From Pseudomonadota bacterium (GTDB lineage: Bacteria > Hydrothermota > 32-111 > QNBC01): a stretch of DNA of 8,788 bases. The translations under genes and the position numbers were made by a program. The stretch spans positions 1-8,788 of the forward strand of contig JAACEC010000064.1 in assembly GCA_011682715.1 (NCBI GenBank). Reading direction: 5' to 3'. Below the pieces are notes generated by a model that saw only the letters and a program-made list of their open reading frames with translations, was not told where the DNA came from and ran no database searches. Numbering within the stretch: the first letter of the stretch is position 1; the number at the start of each line of letters is the position of its first letter. This document shows, one piece after another, positions 1 through 6,794 of the stretch.

Positions 1-792
1 AAAAAACGTATTGCTCTCGCTAACAAGGAATCCATAGTTGTATTCGGCGATCTTATACCAAAGGAGCAATATAAATATATTATGCCCGTCGACAGCGAAC
101 ATAACGCGATATATCAATGTCTGTCAGGGGAAAAACACGACAGTATCAGGAAAATTATACTGACAGCGTCGGGAGGTCCTTTCTTCAAAAGGGAAAATCT
201 CGAGGGGATTAAAGTCGACGAGGCACTTAACCATCCCACATGGAGCATGGGAAAAAAGATCACAGTCGACTCAGCGACAATGATCAATAAAGGATACGAA
301 ATAATAGAGGCTCACCATCTTTTCGATATGCCGGTTAACAATATAGAGGTACTTATACACCCCCAATCCATCATTCACTCACTGGTGGAATTTAAGGATA
401 ACTCCGTGAAAGCGATTTTGAGTCAGCCCGACATGAAATTACCTATCGAATATGCTCTCTTCGAAGGGAAAAGAGGTGATTCCGTAATTCGTGAATTAAA
501 ATTGGAAGAAATTGGGCATTTGGATTTCTACAAGCCCGATGAAACTGTATTCAAAGGACTTTCAATTGCACGGGAGTGTGCAAAAACAGGTGGAACGATG
601 CCTGCTGTTTTAAACGCCGCAGACGAAGCCGCCGTTAAGAGATTTTTAAAGGGTGAGATAGAATTTTCGGACATAATTAAAATAATCGAAAAAACAATTA
701 ATGCTCATACTACGATAAACAATCCGAGCATTAACGATATAATCGAGGCAAATAACCGGGCTTATAAATTCGCCGAAGGAGTAATTTTATGA
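1..792 (+). CDS. dxr: 1-deoxy-D-xylulose 5-phosphate reductoisomerase, 5' truncated by the window edge
   Basis: Converts 1-deoxy-D-xylulose 5-phosphate to 2-C-methyl-D-erythritol 4-phosphate with NADPH, the committed step of the cytosolic MEP isoprenoid pathway. The reading frame is open from base 1 and starts inside the conserved ALANKES segment, so about the first 120 residues, including the NADPH-binding N-terminus, lie outside the window. Visible family motifs are PVDSEHNAI (codons from 85; Asp, Ser and Glu at 91-99 are the metal-binding region), SGGPF at 169-183, the HPTWSMGKKITVDSATM block at 229-282, NKGYE at 286-300 (substrate and metal-binding Asn, Lys and Glu), and IHPQS near 355-372. 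The C-terminal helical domain is complete and ends at TGA 790-792. The ATG at 82 is internal to the conserved domain and is not a start. The stop overlaps the rseP start by four bases (ATGA). A dxr-rseP order is common in bacteria. Identification is very secure. Confidence 0.97.
   Translation, partial: KKRIALANKESIVVFGDLIPKEQYKYIMPVDSEHNAIYQCLSGEKHDSIRKIILTASGGPFFKRENLEGIKVDEALNHPTWSMGKKITVDSATMINKGYEIIEAHHLFDMPVNNIEVLIHPQSIIHSLVEFKDNSVKAILSQPDMKLPIEYALFEGKRGDSVIRELKLEEIGHLDFYKPDETVFKGLSIARECAKTGGTMPAVLNAADEAAVKRFLKGEIEFSDIIKIIEKTINAHTTINNPSINDIIEANNRAYKFAEGVIL
776..781 (+). promoter_or_regulatory. ribosome binding site of rseP inside the dxr end
   Basis: AAGGAG lies seven bases before the ATG at 789, within the last codons of dxr. 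It fixes the rseP start at the ATG that overlaps the dxr stop. Together with the ATGA overlap it suggests that the two genes are translationally coupled. Confidence 0.8.
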
Positions 793-2075
793 ACGTTGTG
801 ATTACGATAGTATTGGGACTTTTGGGATTTTTGGCACTCGTGGCAAGCCATGAATTTGGACATTTTACATTTGCAAAGTTGTTCGGAATTAGGGTTCCAA
901 CATTTTCAATAGGAATGGGACCGAAACTCTTTGGCTTTAAGAAAAACGGCACCGATTATGTATTTTCTCTCTTTCCCATCGGCGGTTACGTTCATGTTTA
1001 TGGCATGGATAAAGGGGAAATGAAAGGAGAACCGGACGAATTTCTGAGTAAATCGCTGTGGCAACAGTTTCTCGTGATTTTCGGCGGTCCGCTATTCAGC
1101 TTCCTGTTCGGAGCTCTTCTTTTTTACGGCTCCGTCCTGTCCACAGGTATTAACGTCATACAAAACGCTCCTATTTCAGTTTCTGCCGGTAGTACGGATT
1201 CAATGCCCTTTTTAAAAGGTGATAGTATTATAAGCATTAACGATAAAGATATCATCTATTGGAACGATATATACAAGTACGTAAATAAAAACGATAAAAA
1301 CACATTTAAAGTGTTCAGAAACGGCAATGTCGTAAACATAACGCTTCCCAAAAAACGGTTCAATCTCCTCGGGAACGTGGACCCTGTAATTCCCGCCATA
1401 ATAGGTCAGGTAGAAAAGAACAGTGCGGCATTTAAAAGCGGGCTTAAACCCGGAGATAAGGTGCTTGCCGTGGATTCGGCAAACATTAAGAATTGGAACA
1501 GTTTCGTTTCCATTATAAAAGGCAGAGCCGGGCAAAAGGTCGGATTAAAAGTTCTTCGCGGGAACGATACTCTATCGTTATCTGTAATTCCCAAGGCACA
1601 AAAAGGGCTCGATCACGATACAATAGTGACATACGGTGCAATCGGTGTTATGGTAAAGACTCCAATGGTCAGAGTTAATCCGATTTACGCCATCTCCCTT
1701 GCCTACAATCAATCGATTTCTTCGGTAAAACTCATAGGATACCAACTCAAACTCCTCATCGAAAAAAAGGTTTCCCCAAAAATGCTCGGCGGTCCCGTAT
1801 CAATTGTCAAACTTACGGGAGATTACGCAAATTGGGGCATGGCAGCACTTATCGGTTTCATAGCCTTTATCTCCATCGATCTCGCACTTATAAACATACT
1901 CCCCTTCCCGCCCCTTGATGGCGGGCAGATCGTTTTATTTTCATTTTATAGAGTTCTCGGCGAGAAGATGTCCGAGAAAATTATGATGATTGTCGAATAT
2001 ATAGGGTTTGCCCTAATTATTTTGCTCATGCTTTATGTTACATACAATGACATTATAAGGCTTTTCCATAAATAA
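789..2075 (+). CDS. rseP: RseP-family site-2 intramembrane zinc metalloprotease
   Basis: A 428-residue inner-membrane M50 protease. The family cuts transmembrane segments of anti-sigma factors and leftover signal peptides. The zinc site HEFGH is at residues 21-25, in the first membrane helix. The second motif, NILPFPPLDGG, starts at residue 369 with the third zinc ligand Asp377. Between them is a periplasmic region with two PDZ-like modules: a degenerate one at about 128-188 and a clearer one at about 205-275, whose carboxylate-loop region has SGLKPGD from residue 217. This layout and length match RseP of Gram-negative bacteria. The final helix (about 400-422) precedes a short basic tail. The start is supported by AAGGAG seven bases upstream and the four-base overlap with dxr. 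The outer-membrane protein gene follows after 13 bases, and a second intramembrane protease (PrsW family) lies one gene further on. The substrate cannot be read from the window; no anti-sigma factor gene is present. Confidence 0.95.
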   Translation: MNVVITIVLGLLGFLALVASHEFGHFTFAKLFGIRVPTFSIGMGPKLFGFKKNGTDYVFSLFPIGGYVHVYGMDKGEMKGEPDEFLSKSLWQQFLVIFGGPLFSFLFGALLFYGSVLSTGINVIQNAPISVSAGSTDSMPFLKGDSIISINDKDIIYWNDIYKYVNKNDKNTFKVFRNGNVVNITLPKKRFNLLGNVDPVIPAIIGQVEKNSAAFKSGLKPGDKVLAVDSANIKNWNSFVSIIKGRAGQKVGLKVLRGNDTLSLSVIPKAQKGLDHDTIVTYGAIGVMVKTPMVRVNPIYAISLAYNQSISSVKLIGYQLKLLIEKKVSPKMLGGPVSIVKLTGDYANWGMAALIGFIAFISIDLALINILPFPPLDGGQIVLFSFYRVLGEKMSEKIMMIVEYIGFALIILLMLYVTYNDIIRLFHK

Positions 2076-2076
2076 T

Positions 2077-2080
2077 GAGG
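2077..2080 (+). promoter_or_regulatory. possible ribosome binding site (GAGG) for the ATG at 2089
   Basis: GAGG sits eight bases before the ATG at 2089, directly after the rseP stop. It is the main reason to prefer 2089 over the in-frame ATG at 2119, which has no Shine-Dalgarno sequence. The match is only four bases, so the choice is not settled. Confidence 0.5.
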
Positions 2081-2081
2081 C

Positions 2082-2110
2082 TTGACACATGTATGATAAA
2101 CTAATAAAAT
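2082..2110 (+). promoter_or_regulatory. sigma70-like promoter motif over the start of the PorV-like gene
   Basis: TTGACA at 2082-2087 is a perfect -35 hexamer. After a 17-base spacer comes TAAAAT at 2105-2110, one mismatch from the -10 consensus. Transcription would begin about six to nine bases later, at or just before the in-frame ATG at 2119, giving a leaderless or nearly leaderless mRNA. The motif lies inside the reading frame that starts at 2089, so the operon transcript could be supplemented by a gene-internal one. In Bacteroidota the housekeeping promoter has a different shape (TTTG near -33 and TAnnTTTG near -7), so whether this motif works depends on the organism. This is a sequence match only. 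Confidence 0.4.
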
Positions 2111-3054
2111 GCTCATATATGAAATTTTTTTTTGTTACTTTGATTATGATTATTCCATTAGCAACTTATGGCACAGAGTATGCCGGAGAGTATTATAATT
2201 TACCCTCATCGGCAATTACCGTGTCGTCGGGGAACAGTATCTTCTTTTCCGATGCCCCCGTTGTCTTTCCGATTTCCCCCGTAAATCTGACCCCCACTGG
2301 CGGCAGATTTCTTTCATATAATCACATTTCCGCATCCGGGCTTTTCAGTGACGATAATCTGATTTTCTCCACGGGAAATAAAAACAACCGTGTCTCTTTC
2401 ATGTTAAAACTGTTCCATTCGGGTGGTATTCCCATTACGGTCATTCCCGATACAACAGACACAATAGGTCCTAACAATCAACCCGTAGTGGATCACTACA
2501 CATCGTACAATCACAGCAATCTCCTTATGAACTACTCTAAGGCAATTAATCGCTATCTGTCCATGGGGTTTAACATAAAAGCCGATTACATAAATTTTGA
2601 AAATGCGATGGGTTTTGGCATGGGACTTGACGGTGGAATTAGATTAACACCGGACAACAGGTTTTACTGCGCCCTAAGTGTTAAAAATATTTCCACAACG
2701 GTAATATTCTGGAATAACGGTACAAAGGAATTTGCATATCCGGAAACGCAGCTCTCCCTGGGATATAGTTTTCATCTATCCGGCAATAAACTCAATACAT
2801 ACATGGGATTGCCTTTCCATTTCGATAGCAGAGGAACAACCGATCAATTTCATTACGGTTCGGTGAGTTTCGATATCGATGCGGGGCTGGATTTCTTCAT
2901 ATCCGATATGTTTCGTTTATCAATGGGTATTTATCAGAACAACCCCACCATGGGAACCGGATTTTCATACAAACGGTTTATGCTCGACTACTCGTTTTTT
3001 ATCAATAACGAGCTCGGAGCGGGAAATATCATTACCGTTTCATATAAATTTTGA
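2089..3054 (+). CDS. predicted outer-membrane beta-barrel protein, PorV/UPF0164-like
   Basis: A 321-residue protein, predicted to be exported and inserted in the outer membrane. The N-terminus has Lys and Cys residues followed by a hydrophobic stretch (about residues 12-27) with a signal-peptidase-like end near LATYG or TEYA. The rest has alternating polar and aromatic strands, many Gly, Asn and Tyr residues, and a C-terminal Phe in ITVSYKF, typical of barrels inserted by the BAM machinery. The early region resembles PorV/PorQ/UPF0164 proteins in pattern: a small-residue stretch, then acidic and Pro-Val-Asn-Leu residues near 55-67, then a hairpin ending in a SGGIPIT motif near 112-118. This link is by pattern only and is moderate. 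The family includes fatty-acid-transporter-like barrels and type IX secretion parts; nothing here shows which. Two starts are possible: ATG 2089 with GAGG eight bases upstream, or ATG 2119 (residue 11), which gives a more standard signal peptide and sits at the predicted transcription start. The stop shares a base with the next start (TGATG). Confidence 0.6.
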   Translation: MYDKLIKCSYMKFFFVTLIMIIPLATYGTEYAGEYYNLPSSAITVSSGNSIFFSDAPVVFPISPVNLTPTGGRFLSYNHISASGLFSDDNLIFSTGNKNNRVSFMLKLFHSGGIPITVIPDTTDTIGPNNQPVVDHYTSYNHSNLLMNYSKAINRYLSMGFNIKADYINFENAMGFGMGLDGGIRLTPDNRFYCALSVKNISTTVIFWNNGTKEFAYPETQLSLGYSFHLSGNKLNTYMGLPFHFDSRGTTDQFHYGSVSFDIDAGLDFFISDMFRLSMGIYQNNPTMGTGFSYKRFMLDYSFFINNELGAGNIITVSYKF

Positions 3055-3713
3055 TGATTCTTTTTATTATCGTTGTCGCACTTATCCCCGGACTTTTCTG
3101 GTTATTCTATTTTGCGGGTAAGGACAGATACGAACCGGAGCCTCCTCTCTTTTTAATCTATGCTTTTGTCGCCGGAATGATAGCAATTTTACCTGCCGAT
3201 GTTACAGAACTGTTGTTTAAAAAAATAATTCTCAACCGCTATCTTTACTACATCATAGTTGTCGGTATATCGGAGGAGTTTTTCAAATACCTATCCGTTC
3301 GCCTTACCGTTTATACGAGCAGAGAATTTAACGAACCCGTTGACGGAATCGTTTACAGTACCGCGGCTGCACTCGGTTTTGCAACCGTTGAAAATATGCT
3401 CTACATGTTTACATTGGGCTGGAAAGTTATTTTTATGAGATCCGTTCTCACAACATTGGGACATGTTGTATTCTCCGCTTTATGGGGTTATCCTCTTTAT
3501 AAGACAAAGATGACGGGAAAGAAAAGCTATGTAATAATCGGTATTCTTCTGGCGGCTTTGTTCCACGGTCTCTACGACATATTTATTTCCAGCAAATATA
3601 TGGTAAGCATATTCATAGCCATAGCAATAATAGTTATTCTCTATTTCATAATGAAGCGGGAGATAAAAGAGGCGGAAAAGGAATCTCCCTTTAAAAACGA
3701 TGCTAAAAATTGA
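3054..3713 (+). CDS. prsW: PrsW-family intramembrane metalloprotease
   Basis: A polytopic inner-membrane protein of 219 residues, in the usual range for the family. Family signatures appear in order: an early helix followed by KDRYEPEPP (residues 23-31); GISEEFFKY with the paired glutamates Glu74-Glu75; EPVDGIVYSTAAALGFATVEN, containing Glu113; a Gly-His at 136-137 in the TLGHVVFSA helix; and HGLYD at 171-175. The paired glutamates and the later histidines are the putative metal and catalytic residues. In Bacillus subtilis PrsW makes the first cut in the anti-sigma factor RsiW, before the site-2 protease RasP (an RseP homologue). Here an RseP gene lies one gene upstream, so a shared cascade is a reasonable inference, though the substrate is unknown. 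The ATG at 3054 overlaps the previous TGA by one base. A TTG at 3051 would add one residue and cannot be excluded. There is no clear Shine-Dalgarno sequence, so coupled translation is likely. Its end overlaps recG by 14 bases. Confidence 0.88.
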   Translation: MILFIIVVALIPGLFWLFYFAGKDRYEPEPPLFLIYAFVAGMIAILPADVTELLFKKIILNRYLYYIIVVGISEEFFKYLSVRLTVYTSREFNEPVDGIVYSTAAALGFATVENMLYMFTLGWKVIFMRSVLTTLGHVVFSALWGYPLYKTKMTGKKSYVIIGILLAALFHGLYDIFISSKYMVSIFIAIAIIVILYFIMKREIKEAEKESPFKNDAKN

Positions 3714-5748
3714 TACGAGTGTTAAATATGTAAAGGGCGTAGGTCCCAGAGTATCTCAAATACTCTCTCGTATTAACATTAAAACCGTGGAGGACCTGCT
3801 CTTTCACATTCCCGTTCGATATGTAGATCAAACGAACATAAAAAAAATAAAAGATATCACAATAGGAGAACAGGCAACATTCGTCGGAACGATTCTCGAC
3901 ACATCCTTCAGACGCACAGTTAGGGGAAAAACCATCGCAGAGTTTCTCTTTTCAGACGGTACGGGAAATATAAAACTCCTCTTTTTTAATCAACCGTATC
4001 TTAAAAACACACTCAAAAGGGGTACCCATCTCATCATTTTCGGAAAAATCGATTTTTTTAAGTCTTATCAGATGATACAACCGGAGTTTGATATTCTTGA
4101 TAGGCAAAAAGGTGATTTAAAAGAGAATTTTGGTGGCATAATCCCCGTATATCCCCTAACTGAGGGAATATCTCAAAAATATTTACGAAAAATCGTAAGA
4201 AATGCAATTGATAACACTGATCTTTCACCCTACAACATACTCGATGAAAAAATATTAAAAGATTGTTCTACAATGCAACTAAGAGACGCCATAATGTCCG
4301 TTCATGCTCCTAAAAGCATAAAAGAGGGATTTCAGGCAAAAAAAATTATCGCGTTCTATGAGTTTCTCTTTATACAAACCTATCTTGAGCGAAAAAAAAT
4401 TAAGACAAAGGCAGAAAAAGGCGTTTACATAAAGCAAAACGATTTCGTGAAAAACTTTACGGCAAATCTTCCGTTTAAACTAACAGGCGCTCAAAAAAAC
4501 GTTTCCGAAGAGATATTGAAAGATATGCAAACGGGAAGAAAAATGGCCAGACTTTTACAGGGAGATGTAGGAAGTGGAAAAACCATAGTGGCTCTCATCT
4601 CGGCATTGAATGTTGTAAAGAACGGTTACCAGGTTGCCTTCATGGCACCAACGGAGATTCTTGCAAATCAACACTATAAGAAAATTACCGGGTACCTCCA
4701 GGATAGCGACATAACCGTAGAGCTTTTAACGGGTGGAATAAAAGCTTCACAAAAGAAGGAAATAAAAGAAAAATTGGCTTCCGGAGAAGTGAATATCATT
4801 ATCGGGACACATGCTCTCATTGAAGACAATGTCGTATTTAAATCCCTCGGACTCGCCATCATAGACGAACAACACCGTTTCGGCGTTGAGCAACGTTCGA
4901 AACTCCTCAACAAAGGCAGCAACACGCATCTACTCGTTATGACAGCGACACCTATTCCCCGTTCCCTCGCAATGACACTGTACGGTGATCTCGATATATC
5001 CGTTATCGATGAACTGCCTCCCGGTAGAAAAGAGATCGTTACGAGATGGATAAAGGATGATAAGAGATTCGAACTCTACGATTTTATAAAGAGGCGAATT
5101 ACCGAGATGAGGGATCAGGTTTACGCGATTTATCCCCTCGTCGAAGAATCGGATAAACTGGATCTGAAATCGGCAACACGTATGTTCGAAGAAATTAAAA
5201 AGTATTTCACGGACATTGAAGTAGGACTGATTCACGGAAGAATTAATTCGGCCGAGAAAGAGGAGATAATGAGGCGTTTTGCAAAAGGAGAAATAAAAAT
5301 TCTCGTCGGCACCACAGTTATTGAAGTGGGAATCGACGTCCCCAATGCGACAATTATGGTTATAGAGCATCCGGAGCGATTCGGTCTCTCACAGTTGCAC
5401 CAACTCAGGGGACGAATAGGAAGGGGGGATAAAAAATCTTTCTGCATACTTATAACCGACAGATATATAAGCGATGTTGCTATCAAGCGGTTAAAAACCA
5501 TGGAGCGGACGAGAAACGGTTTCGAGATTGCAGAAGAGGACCTTAGATTGAGAGGTCCAGGGAATATATACGGAACAAGGCAACACGGATTGCCGGATTT
5601 CAAAGTTGCCAATATTGTTAAAGACGGCGATACGCTTATGAAAGCAAGGGAATGTGCAAAGAAAATAATTGATTATGATAAGGATTTGGAGTATAATAAA
5701 CTAATGGACAGATTCGAAGATATAGACCGATACTATAGAATCGGATAG
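3700..5748 (+). CDS. recG: ATP-dependent DNA helicase RecG
   Basis: A 682-residue superfamily 2 helicase that regresses stalled replication forks and processes branched DNA in the cytosol. The length is close to that of E. coli RecG. The N-terminus begins with the family's VKYVKGVGP and a helix-hairpin-like VEDLLFHIPVRYVD segment, followed by the OB-fold wedge domain (about 50-150) that splits the junction. Helicase motifs are GDVGSGKT (Walker A, 288-295), a DEQH box (389-392), TATPIPRSLAMTLYGDL from residue 413, and in the second lobe GTTVIEVGIDVPNATIMVIEH and QLRGRIGRG (568-576). The C-terminal RLRGPGNIYGTRQHGLPDF segment matches the TRG motif region that couples ATP use to translocation. 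The start overlaps the prsW end by 14 bases. The nearest purine-rich sequence, AAAAGGAA at 3676-3683, is 16 bases away, so initiation may depend on coupling. It is the only DNA-repair gene in an envelope-dominated operon. No catalytic residue looks missing. Confidence 0.98.
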   Translation: MLKIDTSVKYVKGVGPRVSQILSRINIKTVEDLLFHIPVRYVDQTNIKKIKDITIGEQATFVGTILDTSFRRTVRGKTIAEFLFSDGTGNIKLLFFNQPYLKNTLKRGTHLIIFGKIDFFKSYQMIQPEFDILDRQKGDLKENFGGIIPVYPLTEGISQKYLRKIVRNAIDNTDLSPYNILDEKILKDCSTMQLRDAIMSVHAPKSIKEGFQAKKIIAFYEFLFIQTYLERKKIKTKAEKGVYIKQNDFVKNFTANLPFKLTGAQKNVSEEILKDMQTGRKMARLLQGDVGSGKTIVALISALNVVKNGYQVAFMAPTEILANQHYKKITGYLQDSDITVELLTGGIKASQKKEIKEKLASGEVNIIIGTHALIEDNVVFKSLGLAIIDEQHRFGVEQRSKLLNKGSNTHLLVMTATPIPRSLAMTLYGDLDISVIDELPPGRKEIVTRWIKDDKRFELYDFIKRRITEMRDQVYAIYPLVEESDKLDLKSATRMFEEIKKYFTDIEVGLIHGRINSAEKEEIMRRFAKGEIKILVGTTVIEVGIDVPNATIMVIEHPERFGLSQLHQLRGRIGRGDKKSFCILITDRYISDVAIKRLKTMERTRNGFEIAEEDLRLRGPGNIYGTRQHGLPDFKVANIVKDGDTLMKARECAKKIIDYDKDLEYNKLMDRFEDIDRYYRIG

Positions 5749-5752
5749 GAGG
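5747..5752 (+). promoter_or_regulatory. strong ribosome binding site overlapping the recG stop
   Basis: A perfect AGGAGG begins within the recG TAG stop and ends four bases before the ATG at 5757. It shows that translation of the DUF4837-like gene is meant to begin at 5757, although that frame is soon broken. This is the main evidence that the lipoprotein signal peptide starts there. Confidence 0.85.
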
Positions 5753-5756
5753 ATTT

Positions 5757-6782
5757 ATGAGGAAAGTATATTTTGGAGTAATCGTGTTATTAATTATACT
5801 CTCACCGGTTGTTCCAGCAATCCAAGAATGTTACCTGCAGGTGGTGGGGAGAATTACGTCGTAATCGTTCAACGGGAAAACCAATATGTCGATTTCGAGA
5901 AGACTTACAAAGAGATTTTCAATAGAATAATCTATACTCCGCAACCCGAACATATGATAAAATTCATGGACATTCCATCCGGCAAACTTTATCGCTATAA
6001 ACTGCAAAAGAACCTTCTTATCGTGGAGGATCTGGCAGGTGATAACGGGAACATGGATATTATCAAGCGATTTCTTACCGATACCGATCTTGCAAAGGTC
6101 AGAAACGGTACACAGAATATATTCGGGTTCAAGGATGCATGGGCGAAATATCAGTATCTTCTCATCGTCATGGGAACGGATCAAAGAAATCTTAACGATG
6201 TTCTTTTACGTTACAAAAATTCGATATTTCAATACTACATTGACGGCTCCAAAACGACAGCTCGAGGTCAACACATTGAAGGGATTGGACAAAAAAGCGA
6301 TAAGAAAAATGAAGGGATACGGGGGGTTCGAGTTTAGCCTTCCGAAAAGTAAATATATCCACATCATAGAAAATGCCAAAGCCGGTATAATGGGATATAT
6401 CCGTCATAATCCAGACAGAATGATAGTCATTGCCTGGCGAGATAGCATTGATATGCCGAAGATCAACGCGTCCGCACTGTTTGCATTTCGTAATGAGATC
6501 TTCAAAGATTTTTTCCAGGGGGACAGCGTTCTCGTTAAATACAAAGATATTACGTATTCATCCGGTGTCGATACTGTATGGAACGGAATGAATGTTTTCA
6601 AATACCACGGATTGTGGCAAAACAGTAAACTCATAATGGGAGGTCCATTTGGCGGTTACGCTCTTTATCACAACGGGCGATTTTACATGATCGATTACAA
6701 TGTGAGCAATCCCGGAGAGAATAAATTCCCACTTGTTCTGGAAATGGAAGCGTTACTTTCAACATTCAAATTTGTCAAATAA
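5757..6782 (+). pseudogene. DUF4837-like lipoprotein gene with two opposite single-base frameshifts
   Basis: As written, the ATG at 5757 gives a 35-residue peptide ending at TAA 5862-5864. The same protein clearly continues in other frames. Segment one (5757-5801) encodes MRKVYFGVIVLLIIL. The frame starting at 5801 then reads LTGCSSNPRMLP, which completes a lipoprotein signal peptide with the lipobox Leu-Thr-Gly-Cys (Cys codon 5810-5812). This points to one missing base near 5799-5803. The second frame runs to the AAAA run at 6251-6254. Dropping one A there gives IDGSKRQLEVNTLKG and returns to the first frame, which runs to TAA 6780-6782. The restored protein is about 341 residues, near the usual DUF4837 length. 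Family-like features are KNLLIVEDL, a Tyr-rich middle, WRDS, a GLWQNSKL...MGGPF block and an acidic end with LEMEALLSTF. Its role is not known; it should sit in the envelope as a lipoprotein. Only these two lesions are seen and the rest is clean, so sequencing error or very recent mutation is more likely than old decay. Confidence 0.75.
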
Positions 6783-6785
6783 AAC

Positions 6786-6790
6786 GGAGG
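6786..6790 (+). promoter_or_regulatory. ribosome binding site of the YfhO-like gene
   Basis: GGAGG lies four bases before the ATG at 6795, in the 12-base gap after the preceding stop. It fixes the start of the last gene, whose first codons encode a Lys/Glu-rich cytosolic tail. Confidence 0.8.
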
Positions 6791-6794
6791 ATAT

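Noticed and set aside
82..792. A separate 236-residue protein starting at ATG 82
   Set aside because: The frame is open and Dxr-like from base 1, and the ATG is inside the conserved PVDSEHN motif, so it is an internal Met.
2076..2088. Terminator between rseP and the barrel gene
   Set aside because: The 13-base gap holds no inverted repeat or T run.
4930..5370. Minus-strand frame of 146 codons
   Set aside because: It is antisense to the conserved helicase motifs of recG, with no recognisable domain.
5795..5805. Programmed -1 frameshift at the first lesion
   Set aside because: There is no slippery heptamer and no obvious downstream hairpin. A missing base explains the break more simply.
5831..6184. 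Minus-strand frame of 117 codons over the broken lipoprotein gene
   Set aside because: The + strand encodes the family-like sequence in the same stretch; the minus frame shows no domain or start signal.
6039..6782. A stand-alone 247-residue gene starting at ATG 6039
   Set aside because: Its first 70 or so residues do not resemble a protein family, while the overlapping frame up to 6254 does. Only the part after about 6252 belongs to the lipoprotein gene.
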